Below the pieces are notes generated by a model. It had not been told where the DNA came from. It searched no databases and saw only the letters and a program-made list of their open reading frames with translations. From Anaerolineae bacterium (GTDB lineage Bacteria > Chloroflexota > Anaerolineae > Anaerolineales > UBA4823), in NCBI GenBank assembly GCA_003130835.1, contig QEXX01000028.1, forward strand, positions 1 through 64,000: a stretch of DNA of 64,000 bases, read 5' to 3'. The position numbers were made by a program, and so were the translations under genes. Shown here in pieces: positions 28,970-38,937 of this stretch. Within the stretch, counting starts at the first letter, position 1. The number at the start of each line of letters is the position of its first letter.

Positions 28970-29659
28970 ATGAGCGCCATCCATGAAATTAAAGTCGATC
29001 CGCAAGCTTTCGAGCAAGATTACCTAAAACCAATCCATCGGGTTGGGACGATCTTCTCAACCGGCATCTTCTTTGCCCTATTTCTACCCTCGATTTTTCT
29101 GTACCTCTTCCATCAAGTTTTTCCAGATTGGCAGACGATCGTCGGCGGCTTTGCTCTAGCGATGACGTATGCGGTTCCTTTTTACTTTAGTGAGCCAATT
29201 GCCTATTACCCAATTTTGGGCAATGCGGGTTGGTACTTGACCGGCACTGTAGGCAACGGTTCGAATTTGCGCGTGCCTTGCGCAGCCGTGGCTCAAGAAG
29301 TGGCTGGGGTGAAGGAGGGAACGCGGGAAGGTGAGTTGGTAGCAGCCATCGGCGTGGCAACCTCGGTTTTAATCAGTATCCCGGCGATTTTAATCGGGGC
29401 TTTGCTGATAAATTACATCCAGCAATATTTTCCAGCTTGGTTGTTGGATGCCTTCAACAAATTCCTCCTGCCAGCCGTGTTTGGGGCTGTCTGGGGTGAA
29501 TTTATCCTGCGCGGTTGGAAGTACTTGCCAATCGCTGTACTCTTGGCGTATATCCCAATGGCGCTCAAGGTGCCTGCCGCTTGGAACATCATTATCTGCG
29601 TTCTCGGTACGATGATCGCCGGTTGGGCAATGTTGCGCTACCTGAAGATTAAAGCATAG
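28970..29659 (+). CDS. Multi-TM membrane protein, likely partner of the preceding gene
   Basis: 229 aa, about 6 TM helices, 9 nt after previous stop. Confidence 0.6.
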   Translation: MSAIHEIKVDPQAFEQDYLKPIHRVGTIFSTGIFFALFLPSIFLYLFHQVFPDWQTIVGGFALAMTYAVPFYFSEPIAYYPILGNAGWYLTGTVGNGSNLRVPCAAVAQEVAGVKEGTREGELVAAIGVATSVLISIPAILIGALLINYIQQYFPAWLLDAFNKFLLPAVFGAVWGEFILRGWKYLPIAVLLAYIPMALKVPAAWNIIICVLGTMIAGWAMLRYLKIKA

Positions 29660-29672
29660 CAGAGACTGGCAG

Positions 29673-29707
29673 AGAGAGGAGAAGGGGCGTGCCCTTTTCT
29701 CCTCTCT
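29673..29707 (+). terminator. Terminator-like stem-loop
   Basis: agagaggagaaggggc / gcccttttctcctctct. Confidence 0.55.
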
Positions 29708-29879
29708 ACGGCTGATTTTCCTTAAACACCACACGGCCGGCAAAGCAGCTTTGCCTGTCCGTTTTTCTTTGCCCGTTTTATAATCCAGGATGGTCAACGC
29801 CTAGTCGTGGACGAGGACGACAGATAAAACTGGCATTGGCATCCGAGCATCAACTTTCACCTCAGAAGGAGCAGGGAAC

Positions 29880-31052
29880 ATGGATCTTCAAGGTATTTTC
29901 GCCAAGATTGCGGCGGATGAAATCGCCCAATGGACGCGCACTTTGGTACGTTTTGATACAACCAACCCGCCCGGCAACGAGCGTCAGGCGGTAGAGTTTA
30001 TTGCCGACATATTAAAGGCGGATGGATTTGAGTGTCAATTCATCGAGCATGAACCGCAGCGGGCTACCTTATGTGCCCGCCTCAAAGGGAGCGGCGAGCG
30101 CGGCGCTTTGGTCTTAAACGGGCATGTGGACGTTGTGCCGGTGGGCGCCGGAGAGTGGCAGCATCCACCATTTGAGGGCGTGATTGAGGCGGGCAAAGTT
30201 TGGGGGCGCGGTTCAGCCGATATGAAAGGCGGCGTAGCCGCCATGATAGCGGCCGCCAAAGCGATTGCCCAAGCCAATTTGCCTTTGAAAGGCGATTTGA
30301 TTCTAGCCGCCACGGCTGGAGAAGAAGTAAACATGATGGGAGCGCGCTCCTTGGCGACGCTGCCCGACGCCGCAAGCTGGCAAGCGGTCATCATTTCCGA
30401 ACCGACATCGAACAAGCTGGGTTTGGCGGAGCGGGGAGTGTTCTGGCCGGAACTCACCACCTACGGCAAGACCGCTCATGGCTCCACTCCCGAGCTGGGA
30501 ATCAACGCCGTGATGATGATGGTCAAGGTGTTGAATGAATTTGAGAAGCTGGAGATTCCTTTCCAACCCCATGCGGTGCTGGGCAACTTCACCCGCAGCG
30601 TCAATACCATCCAAGGCGGGGTGAAGGTAAATGTGGTCCCCGATCGATGCTCGGTGATGATTGATATGCGCACCCTGCCCGGACAAGACCATGGGGAGCT
30701 TTTACGCCGCTTAGAGACCTTTCTAGCCGACTTGGAAAGCCAGATTCCGGGGTTAAAAGCCTCGATCCGCCTAACCTATGATCTGCCGCCGGCAGAAACT
30801 CCGCAAAGCGCAGCGGCTGTCCAACAGTTCTTAGCGGCTGCCAAAAGCCATTGCGGGATGGAAATTCCTATCATCAAGGTGCCATTTGCAACCGAAGCGG
30901 CGATCTTTGTGCCGACTCTCAACGTCCCAACCTTGATTCTCGGTCCGGGCGATGCAGCGCTTGCCCACCAGCCAAACGAATTTGTCGAAATTGCCGAGAT
31001 GGAGAAGGCGGCCAAGCTCTACGCTGCTGCAACGGTCGAGATGCTCCTTTGA
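29880..31052 (+). CDS. M20-family peptidase (ArgE/DapE-like)
   Basis: LNGHVDVVPVG...GRGSADMKGGVAAMIAAA...AGEEVNMMGA. Confidence 0.9.
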   Translation: MDLQGIFAKIAADEIAQWTRTLVRFDTTNPPGNERQAVEFIADILKADGFECQFIEHEPQRATLCARLKGSGERGALVLNGHVDVVPVGAGEWQHPPFEGVIEAGKVWGRGSADMKGGVAAMIAAAKAIAQANLPLKGDLILAATAGEEVNMMGARSLATLPDAASWQAVIISEPTSNKLGLAERGVFWPELTTYGKTAHGSTPELGINAVMMMVKVLNEFEKLEIPFQPHAVLGNFTRSVNTIQGGVKVNVVPDRCSVMIDMRTLPGQDHGELLRRLETFLADLESQIPGLKASIRLTYDLPPAETPQSAAAVQQFLAAAKSHCGMEIPIIKVPFATEAAIFVPTLNVPTLILGPGDAALAHQPNEFVEIAEMEKAAKLYAAATVEMLL

Positions 31053-31309
31053 TGGAAGCGGCCAGGGAAACGAGCGGCTTTGCTGTGCTCTGTGATCCGT
31101 ATCATTGGGCATGCTGCGAATGGTATGCCTGACTGCACTCAAAACCCCTTCGCAGTTCACAGAGTTCACAAACGAAGAGAGGATTTCCAGGCGGCGCTCG
31201 GTTTAGCTTAGGGCGAGAGCAGGGTAGCAAGCCATGCTTGCCCAGTGTAGGCGCGCTGCAAGGCAAAGCGCGCCTATGCTATAATGACGCTACATTGTGA
31301 GGAAGGAAG

Positions 31310-32776
31310 ATGGCATTTCGCGATCTACGGGAATTTATTCAAGCTTTGGAGGAGCGGCAAGAGCTTGTGCGCGTGCGTCTGCCGGTCTCGCCGCACCTTG
31401 AGATCACCGAAATTGTCGACCGCATATGGAAGGGCAAAGCCAAACGCAATGTGGCTTTGTTATTCGAAAAGGTCAGCGGTTATGACATACCGGTTCTGAT
31501 CAACGCCTTTGGCTCTGCCGAACGCATGGCTCTGGCGTTAGGGGTGCAGCATTTGGATGAGCTTGGGCATAACCTGGGAAAGCTCATCGATCCTCGTCTG
31601 CCGAGTTCCCTCGCCGAGATGATTGGGCGCGGACAAGACCTGCTCAAAGCCCTCAAGTCGATTGGCTTAGGTCCCAAAAAAGTCCGCCGTGCAGCGGTGC
31701 AACAGGTGGTATGGCGCGGCGAGCAAGCCAGCCTTAGCCGTCTGCCGATCCTGCGCTGCTGGCCGCAAGACGGGGGCGCCTTTATCACCCTGCCGCAGGT
31801 GATCACCCGCGATCCGCAGAGCGGGGCGCGCAATGTGGGCATGTACCGCTTGCAGGTGGTGGATGAGCGCACCTTGTTGGTGCATTGGCAACGCCATAAG
31901 GGCGGCGCTGAACACCAGCGCGTTGCCCAAGCTCAGCGCAAGGATCACATCCCGGCCGCGGTCGTTTTGGGCGGCGATCCAGCCAGTATGTGGTGTTCCT
32001 CTGCCCCGCTGCCGCCCAATATCGATGAATACCTGCTCGCCGCCTATTTGCGCGGGGCACCAATTGAGTTCGTCAATTGTGTCAGCCAGCCACTCGAAGT
32101 GCCTGCTCAGGCTGAGATCGTGATCGAAGGGTACATTGACCCCAACGATCAACGCCCTGAAGGGCCTTTTGGTGACCACACCGGTTACTATACGCCGGTA
32201 GAATTTTTCCCGGCTTTGCATGTCACTGCGATCACCCATCGCCGTGACCCAATTTACCCTGCCACAGTGGTGGGCATTCCGCCCATGGAAGATGTCTGGA
32301 TGGGAAAGGCAACCGAACGCTTGTTCTTGCCCCTGATGCGCCTTTTCCTACCAGAAATTGTCGATGTGTGTATGCCTGCCGAGGGTGTCTTTCATAACTT
32401 GGTGCTGGTTTCCATTCGGAAGCGCTACCCAGGCCACGCCCGCAAGGTGATCTTTGGCTTGTGGGGCTTGGCGTTGATGTCTCTGGCAAAGGCAATTGTG
32501 GTGGTGGACGAGTGGGTAGATGTGCAAAATCTCTCTCAGGTCGCTTGGCAAGCCTTAGGCAACGTCGATTGGCGCCGCGATGTCGTGATCGTTGATGGCC
32601 CGGTTGATCACCTTGATCATGCCTCTTATCAACACTCCTTTGGTGGCAAAATCGGCATCGATGCCACTGCCAAACTCCCCGAAGAAGGATATCTGCGCGC
32701 CTGGCCACAAGTTGTCCGCATGGATGAAGCGGTGCAGGCGCGCATCGACCAAATTTGGACCAAACTCAATCTGTAG
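31310..32776 (+). CDS. UbiD-family decarboxylase
   Basis: MAFRDLREFIQALEERQELVRV..., EGPFGDHTGYYTPVEFFPALHVTAITHRRDPIYPATVVG. Confidence 0.93.
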   Translation: MAFRDLREFIQALEERQELVRVRLPVSPHLEITEIVDRIWKGKAKRNVALLFEKVSGYDIPVLINAFGSAERMALALGVQHLDELGHNLGKLIDPRLPSSLAEMIGRGQDLLKALKSIGLGPKKVRRAAVQQVVWRGEQASLSRLPILRCWPQDGGAFITLPQVITRDPQSGARNVGMYRLQVVDERTLLVHWQRHKGGAEHQRVAQAQRKDHIPAAVVLGGDPASMWCSSAPLPPNIDEYLLAAYLRGAPIEFVNCVSQPLEVPAQAEIVIEGYIDPNDQRPEGPFGDHTGYYTPVEFFPALHVTAITHRRDPIYPATVVGIPPMEDVWMGKATERLFLPLMRLFLPEIVDVCMPAEGVFHNLVLVSIRKRYPGHARKVIFGLWGLALMSLAKAIVVVDEWVDVQNLSQVAWQALGNVDWRRDVVIVDGPVDHLDHASYQHSFGGKIGIDATAKLPEEGYLRAWPQVVRMDEAVQARIDQIWTKLNL

Positions 32777-32784
32777 GTGAAGAT

Positions 32785-33957
32785 ATGAAGAACAAACTCT
32801 CGGCTTTCTGTTTGCTATTTGTCTTGCTGACCCTGATCACTGCTTGCGCCCCTGCGGCGACAAGCCAACCTCCCGCTGCAGCCGAAACCAGCAGTGTAGC
32901 GATTCCAATGCTGGCCGGTGAAAATCAACCCAGCGGTGAAGCTTATCCGAATCCAATGCAGCCAGTGCCACCCACGCCGCCCGCAGAGCAACCCTACCCT
33001 GCACCCAGTTCACCCGTAGTTCCGCCTGAGCCATCCGGCAGCGCTTATCCGGCGCCAGGGGAGACTGCCCCGCTGGTGCAAGGGGGCGGCGAAACCTTGC
33101 GCATCGCCGTTCTGCCAATTGTGGATAACCTTCCGATGATTGTCGCCCAACGCGAAGGGCTGTTTGCCAAATACGGCGTGCAGGTGGAGTTCATCCCGGT
33201 GGCTTCGGCGGCTGAGCGCGATCAGGTGATCATGGCTGGGCAAGCCGATGGCATGATCAATGAGATCATTTCAACTTTGCTTTACAACAAAGACGGCATC
33301 CAAGTGCAAATTGTGCGTTTTGCCCGCCTTGCCACCCCTCAATCAGCCCAATATCATCTGGTGGTCTCCTCAGCGAGTGGAATCACGGAGCTGAGCCAGC
33401 TCAAAGGCGTGCCGATCGGCATCTCGCAAGGCACCATCATCGAATACATTACCGATCGCCTGCTGGAAAGGGAGGGCTTCCAACCGCAAGAGATTCAAAA
33501 GATCGCTGTGCCCAAGATTCCTGACCGCTTGGCGTTGTTAAGCTCCGGTGAGCTGCAAGCCGCCACCTTGCCGGACCCGTTCTCCTACCTTGCCGTACAG
33601 CAGGGTGGGCGCTTCCTGTTGCAGGATTCAAAATACCCCGAATATGGTCACAGTACTTACGCCTTTCGGAAAGCAGTGATCGACCAAAAGCCCCAAGCCG
33701 TGCGCGCCTTTTTGGCGGCAATCGAAGAAGCTGTGTTGCAGATCAACCTTTCCCCAGCCCAATACAGTGGGGTCTTGGTGGAGGAAAAACTGATCCCAGC
33801 GCCGCTGGCGGGCAGTTATCAAACGCCGCCTTTCCCGCCGAAAAGCATCCCCGATGAGCGGTTGTGGAATGACGTTTTGGCATGGGCAACCGCGAAAGGG
33901 GTGGTGACTACTGCCGTTTCGTATGCCGACTCGGTCAGCAGTGCCTTTTTACCGTGA
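32785..33957 (+). CDS. NitT/TauT-type ABC substrate-binding lipoprotein
   Basis: Lipobox LLTLITACAP; LRIAVLPIVDNLPMIVAQREGLFAKYGVQVEFIPV. Confidence 0.88.
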   Translation: MKNKLSAFCLLFVLLTLITACAPAATSQPPAAAETSSVAIPMLAGENQPSGEAYPNPMQPVPPTPPAEQPYPAPSSPVVPPEPSGSAYPAPGETAPLVQGGGETLRIAVLPIVDNLPMIVAQREGLFAKYGVQVEFIPVASAAERDQVIMAGQADGMINEIISTLLYNKDGIQVQIVRFARLATPQSAQYHLVVSSASGITELSQLKGVPIGISQGTIIEYITDRLLEREGFQPQEIQKIAVPKIPDRLALLSSGELQAATLPDPFSYLAVQQGGRFLLQDSKYPEYGHSTYAFRKAVIDQKPQAVRAFLAAIEEAVLQINLSPAQYSGVLVEEKLIPAPLAGSYQTPPFPPKSIPDERLWNDVLAWATAKGVVTTAVSYADSVSSAFLP

Positions 33958-34104
33958 TGGATTTTGGCAACCCAGCGGGAGCGCCTTCGCCAATCGCCTC
34001 GCAGCGTGGGCGTCCTGGCCGACGAGGTTCGGCGGACACAGACGTCCGCCCTGCGTGGAGGCTTGGGGTGTGAGCTTCCTCCCTGCACTTGAGCTAGGTA
34101 ACTG

Positions 34105-34866
34105 ATGATTGAGGTCGACTCGATCACCTTTGCCTATCCATCCTCATCGCCTATCTTTGTCGATTTCTCGTGGCAGGTCGGGCGCGGTGAGACCTGGACA
34201 GTCCTTGGGCCCTCCGGTTGCGGCAAGAGCACCTTACTTTACCTGCTGGCTGGATTGCAATTCCCGCAAAAAGGGCAAGTTCGCATCGATGGCAAAGCCC
34301 TCACCCGCCCACGCCCGCAGACCGGCCTGATCCTCCAGGACTATGGCTTGTTGCCTTGGGCAACCGTGCGCCAAAACGCCGAGCTAGGGCTAAAAATCCG
34401 TGGCTTTTATGGCCCGGATGGCACCCATGCTCCCACCCAAGTGGACTGGGATAACAGCGTGCTGCCTTGGCTGGAGCGGCTAGGCATTCAAGCCGTTGCC
34501 GACCACTATCCGTCTCAGATTTCGGGCGGACAGCGTCAGCGCACCGCCATTGCGCGCACGTTAGTTCTCCACCCCGACCTTTTGCTCATGGATGAACCCT
34601 TCTCTTCGCTGGATGCGCCCACCCGTGAAGGTTTGCAAACCCTGATCCTGCAATTGCAAGCTGAAAATCAACTGACTCTGGTGATGGTCACCCACAGCAT
34701 TGAAGAGGCCGCCTTTATGGGGAAGAAAATCCTCTTGCTGACTCAACCGCCCATTCACCAGGCGTCGATTATCGAGAATTCACAGGCAGGGTCGGAGGGT
34801 TACCGCAAAAGCGAAGCCTACCTGGCTTTGTGTGAAACCCTGCGCACCAAGCTGGAGCAACGATGA
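34105..34866 (+). CDS. ABC transporter ATP-binding protein (NitT/TauT type)
   Basis: LGPSGCGKSTLLYLLAG; ISGGQRQRTAIARTLVLHPDLLLMDEPFSSLD. Confidence 0.95.
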   Translation: MIEVDSITFAYPSSSPIFVDFSWQVGRGETWTVLGPSGCGKSTLLYLLAGLQFPQKGQVRIDGKALTRPRPQTGLILQDYGLLPWATVRQNAELGLKIRGFYGPDGTHAPTQVDWDNSVLPWLERLGIQAVADHYPSQISGGQRQRTAIARTLVLHPDLLLMDEPFSSLDAPTREGLQTLILQLQAENQLTLVMVTHSIEEAAFMGKKILLLTQPPIHQASIIENSQAGSEGYRKSEAYLALCETLRTKLEQR

Positions 34867-35597
34867 AGCGCAGACTCGACCTTCTGCTGACCTTGCTTGC
34901 CCTAATTGGGCTTTGGCAACTGGCTGCCTGGCTGGTGCATCGCTCGATCCTACCCGACCCTATCACCGTCTTGGTTGCCTTTTGGCGCGAGCTAAGAGAC
35001 GATTTGCCAATGCATTTTGCAGCCAGCTTATGGCGCGTTTTAGCCAGCACAGCCCTAGCCATCTTCACTGCGGCGCCGGCTGGCTTGGTGCTCGGCCAAT
35101 CCAAGCGTTTGAATCGTCTCTTCTCTCCCCTGATCTATCTGCTCTATCCAATTCCGAAAGTCGTCTTTGTGCCCTTAGTGCTGCTCTTTTTGGGGTTAGG
35201 CGATGCGCCAAAGATCCTGATTATCTATCTCATCTTATTTTTCCAAATCTTGGTTTTGGTGCGCGACCAGGCGGCTGCCTTACGTCCCGAACTCCTGCTG
35301 AGCGTGCGCAGTTTGGGCGCCGGGCGGCGGGCATTGTTTCGTTTTGTCTATCTGCCGGCTAGCCTGCCGGCCATCCTGACCGCCCTGCGTCAATCGGTAG
35401 GCACGGCTGTAGCGGTTTTGTATGTAGCCGAACTCTACGCCACCCAACGCGGCTTGGGTTATTACATTTACATCAATGGTAGCACTTTTTTCGACTATCC
35501 TGCCATGTATGTCGGCATCCTCGCCATGAGCCTGTTGGGAGTTGGCTTATATAGCGGCGTGGATTATTTGGAGAAACGCTTGTGTAAGTGGATGTAA
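34863..35597 (+). CDS. ABC transporter permease (NitT/TauT type)
   Basis: Multi-TM; YLPASLPAILTALRQSVGTAVAVLYVAELYAT. Confidence 0.92.
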   Translation: MKRRLDLLLTLLALIGLWQLAAWLVHRSILPDPITVLVAFWRELRDDLPMHFAASLWRVLASTALAIFTAAPAGLVLGQSKRLNRLFSPLIYLLYPIPKVVFVPLVLLFLGLGDAPKILIIYLILFFQILVLVRDQAAALRPELLLSVRSLGAGRRALFRFVYLPASLPAILTALRQSVGTAVAVLYVAELYATQRGLGYYIYINGSTFFDYPAMYVGILAMSLLGVGLYSGVDYLEKRLCKWM

Positions 35598-35606
35598 AGC
35601 GAAAGT

Positions 35607-35633
35607 CCCCTCTCCGTTGATGCAGGAGAGGGG
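35607..35633. terminator. Terminator-like hairpin between convergent genes (cccctctcc/ggagagggg)
   Basis: 9-bp perfect stem. Confidence 0.55.
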
Positions 35634-35676
35634 CTGAGGGGAAAACAACCGCAAATAAAAGGTAGCGTTGGAGAAT

Positions 35677-36900
35677 TTAGGGTTTGTGACCACCCGATCC
35701 GCTGCCGGGGGCAGGGTTGCCACCTGCGTTGCCGGGCTCAGGATTGCCACTCCCGCTGCCGGGATCGGTATTCCCCCCACCGCTGCCGGGCGCAGGGTTG
35801 CCACCTGCGTTGCCGGGCTCAGGATTGCCACTCCCACTGCCGGGCTCAGGGTTTCCACCGCCGCTGCCGGGATCAACGTTGCCCCCATCGCCACCTGAGC
35901 CGGAACCACCTCCACCACCCGAGTCAGGATTGCCGCCGCTGCCGGGTGCCGGATTGCCCTCTCCGCTTCCGGGCGCCGGGTTGCCCCCACTACCAGGCGC
36001 AGGGTTGCCTGTGCCTGTGCCAGGCGCCGGGTTGCCCCCACTGCCAGGCGCAGGGTTGCCTGTGCCTGTGCCGGGCGCCGGGTTGCCGCCGCTGCCGGGC
36101 ATAGGATTGCCGGGTGTTGGATTGCCCTGCGCGGGCGCATTCTGTTGCTCTTGAGTCTGGGTCTGGGTTCGCAGGCGTAAGCGCAGTTGTTGCAGATCGC
36201 CGGCGCATTCTTCCAGCAGGCGTAGGCGGGCTTGAATCATCTGGCGCACGCGTTCCATGACTTGTTGCGCAGACGGACTAGCCTGCTCAGGAAGTTGAAA
36301 GTGGGTTTGGAGCATCTCCTGCAGGCGGGTGCGAACGCGCTCCAATTGCAGATTGGCTTGTTCATCAGGTAAGTTAGCTGCCAAGTCCAGGGCACGCTGC
36401 AGTTGCTGTTGGGCGCGTTCCATAAGGGGTTCAGCAGGCGTTTGACCTTGCCGCAGCAGGGTTTGAATCTCTTCCAGCCTCCGCAGGGTAAATTGAAAGC
36501 TCAGCTCTGCCTGTTGCAGCGGGTCGCCCTGCGCCAAAGAGAGACGGGCATTCTCGCTGGCAAGTTTAAGGCCGTAGAGGGGCTGCTCGGGCAGGCTGTA
36601 CTGCGCAGCAGCCAGGGTTACCCCGCCGCCGCCCAAAACCAGAGAGGCAACCACTAAAATTGTCGTTAGCACACTGAACATCGGTTGAAACTCCTTTCGT
36701 CTCCATAGAGAAATGGGAATCAGATTCCACCCTTTATGACGCTGATCGGAGTCTTTGGATACGGGCGCAGCAAGGGATTTGGCTTGGTTCAAGAAGTGTT
36801 GCTTGGCAGCTTGTGCCCGTTCGGGGGAACGCCGAATTTCCTGTTGACGTAAGGCATCCAACCAGGGAGAAAGATCCTTCTCTTCAAAAGGTTGATTCAT
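35677..36900 (-). CDS. DUF5667-like membrane protein with Gly/Pro/Asn-rich repetitive C-terminus
   Basis: [45 protein letters not shown]; tail of GGNPAPGSG-type repeats. Confidence 0.75.
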   Translation of the reverse strand: MNQPFEEKDLSPWLDALRQQEIRRSPERAQAAKQHFLNQAKSLAAPVSKDSDQRHKGWNLIPISLWRRKEFQPMFSVLTTILVVASLVLGGGGVTLAAAQYSLPEQPLYGLKLASENARLSLAQGDPLQQAELSFQFTLRRLEEIQTLLRQGQTPAEPLMERAQQQLQRALDLAANLPDEQANLQLERVRTRLQEMLQTHFQLPEQASPSAQQVMERVRQMIQARLRLLEECAGDLQQLRLRLRTQTQTQEQQNAPAQGNPTPGNPMPGSGGNPAPGTGTGNPAPGSGGNPAPGTGTGNPAPGSGGNPAPGSGEGNPAPGSGGNPDSGGGGGSGSGGDGGNVDPGSGGGNPEPGSGSGNPEPGNAGGNPAPGSGGGNTDPGSGSGNPEPGNAGGNPAPGSGSGGHKP

Positions 36901-37408
36901 CGGAAATCTCCTTTTTCAATAACATGCGCCGCAGGGCTTGCAGGCCGCGATGTTGCAAGGCTTTGACCGCCGTTAGCGGTTTCTGCAGGGCTGCTGCAAT
37001 GCTCGCTTGATCCCATCCCTCGATGAAGTGCAACACAATCACCAGGCGTTGCTCGGCGGTTAGATGAGCCAAGGCAGCCCGAGCTTGCTCTTGTAACAGG
37101 CGACGTTCGCTTTCTTCATCCACCGCTTGCCGGGAGTCGGCCAGGCTTTCTTCCAAAATCTCTAACGGTTGACGTCCCTTTTGGCGGTAATAGTCTTGGA
37201 TCCAATTGTGGGCAATGCGGTAGAGATAGGGTTTTAGCTCGCGAATGGATTGATTGCCGTTGCGCAGGGCTTTTAAGTAGCGGAAGAAGGTTTCGGCAAC
37301 ACACTCTTCCGCCAAATCTTCATCGCCTAACAAACGCAAAGCAAAGGCGTAGATCGCCGGGCTATAGGTGTCATAGACCTCCGCCAGGGCTTGCTCGTCA
37401 AAGGTCAT
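36884..37408 (-). CDS. ECF-type RNA polymerase sigma factor
   Basis: sigma-2 LAEECVAETFFRYLKAL; sigma-4 LTAEQRLVIVLHFIEGWDQASIAAALQKPLTAVKALQHRGL. Confidence 0.92.
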   Translation of the reverse strand: MTFDEQALAEVYDTYSPAIYAFALRLLGDEDLAEECVAETFFRYLKALRNGNQSIRELKPYLYRIAHNWIQDYYRQKGRQPLEILEESLADSRQAVDEESERRLLQEQARAALAHLTAEQRLVIVLHFIEGWDQASIAAALQKPLTAVKALQHRGLQALRRMLLKKEISDESTF

Positions 37409-37501
37409 CTGTCGCTCTGGTCGGCGCTCTGTGGTTAGGAGGTGCATCGTTATTTATTATGACGGGAAAAAAGCAAAAAAGATACCCTTGAAGGGCAATG
37501 A

Positions 37502-38578
37502 TTACCCCCAACACACGCGGTTACGCCCTTGCTGTTTGGCGGAATAGAGAGCGGTGTCTGCGCGCTTGATCAGGCTGTTTAGATCGTCACTTTGCTTGAA
37601 CAGCGTGCCACCGATCGAGATAGAGACTCGATCCTCGCCGAACGACATGTTTTCGACTTCAGTGCGCAGCCGCTCGGCTAACTGAACGGCTTGTTCGGTG
37701 GTTGATTTGCCTACTAATACCAGAAATTCTTCACCACCCCAGCGGGCGGCGAAGTCACTGGCGCGCAAATTACTTCGCAGGGTGAAGGCAAGGCGGCTGA
37801 GCAACACATCGCCCACATCGTGCCCATAGGTGTCGTTGAAGCACTTGAAATTGTCCAGGTCGATCAGCAGGACGGCAAAAGAGGTACGCGAGGCGATCCA
37901 ACTTTCGATCAAGTTCGAGAGCATGCGCCGGTTGGGTAACTGGGTCAGGTGGTCGATGTTGGCTTGCCATTCCCAATAACTTTTGGCACTTTGACTCTCC
38001 AGTAGATCGTCTTTGATTTTCGCTAGGATAAAAGCCAATAGCGCAAGGATGACAACACGGGTGTTCAAGCGAATCATCTCAATCAACCGCTCCATCTCAC
38101 CCGGATAGAGTCGCCATAGGCCACCCACGAAGGTTACTCCACTGTAACCGAGCGCAAAGCGCAAGGTGAGATGATGGTTTGCGATAATATACGCCAAGAG
38201 GAAAAGGAGCGCCGTCACCCAGTAGGTGGCTTCAAGCTCTTGCCATTGGGTGGTTAGATCTGTCAAGAACAAGAGGTAAAAATATTTGACCAAGAAGAAC
38301 AAACTTGTTGTAAACAGCATAAAATGTTCAATCCACTTCAGTGGAATCCGCTTCCAGAACAAAGCGATGACCCAGATTAGCGCAGCAGCAATGAGCCATG
38401 GATAACCATAACGAATAAAGAGGTTGGTATCGCGGTAAAAATACCACGCAAAGACTATAGAGGGTAAAGCCACGATTAACGCCAGCTTGTAAAGACGGCG
38501 TTTGCGTTCTTCTAGCTTTATGGTCAGGTCTGGAAAGTCCGCTGCGGATTGACTGGGTGGGGGAACTCTTCTTTCCAT
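37502..38578 (-). CDS. Membrane-bound diguanylate cyclase (GGEEF)
   Basis: Multi-TM N-terminus; DHLTQLPNRRML...DLDNFKCFNDTYGHDVGD...RWGGEEFLVL. Confidence 0.92.
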   Translation of the reverse strand: MERRVPPPSQSAADFPDLTIKLEERKRRLYKLALIVALPSIVFAWYFYRDTNLFIRYGYPWLIAAALIWVIALFWKRIPLKWIEHFMLFTTSLFFLVKYFYLLFLTDLTTQWQELEATYWVTALLFLLAYIIANHHLTLRFALGYSGVTFVGGLWRLYPGEMERLIEMIRLNTRVVILALLAFILAKIKDDLLESQSAKSYWEWQANIDHLTQLPNRRMLSNLIESWIASRTSFAVLLIDLDNFKCFNDTYGHDVGDVLLSRLAFTLRSNLRASDFAARWGGEEFLVLVGKSTTEQAVQLAERLRTEVENMSFGEDRVSISIGGTLFKQSDDLNSLIKRADTALYSAKQQGRNRVCWG

Positions 38579-38937
38579 TTCTCCTTTTGCCAAATGAGTC
38601 GCTATCCTAAGGACAAGCCTTCTTCTGATCACCCTGAACATCCAGGCTATTAAGTTAGCTTCAGTTTGGGGGAAAATTCGCCGAGCGGGATAATGGCGAG
38701 CTGAGCCTAAACGTCTTAAGAACCCGGACAGGCTAAAGGCATTTGGTTCAGTTCGCCTGTCGAAGAGGCAATGCTTTTTCCAGCAAACGGATGCTAAGCG
38801 ATAAGCACGGTTGCTTGGTGTGATCAAATTCTATTGGCAGTGCACATTTTATAATGTTTCTGCTCAGATTTCAATAGCTGGAAACAGATTCTGGGATTAA
38901 AATGGGATAAAAAACCAAACCAAAAGGAACCCCCCTC

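Noticed and set aside
35668-36154. Plus-strand ORFs rich in LPGAGLP repeats
   Set aside because: Reverse strand of the Gly/Pro-rich repeats in the DUF5667-like protein
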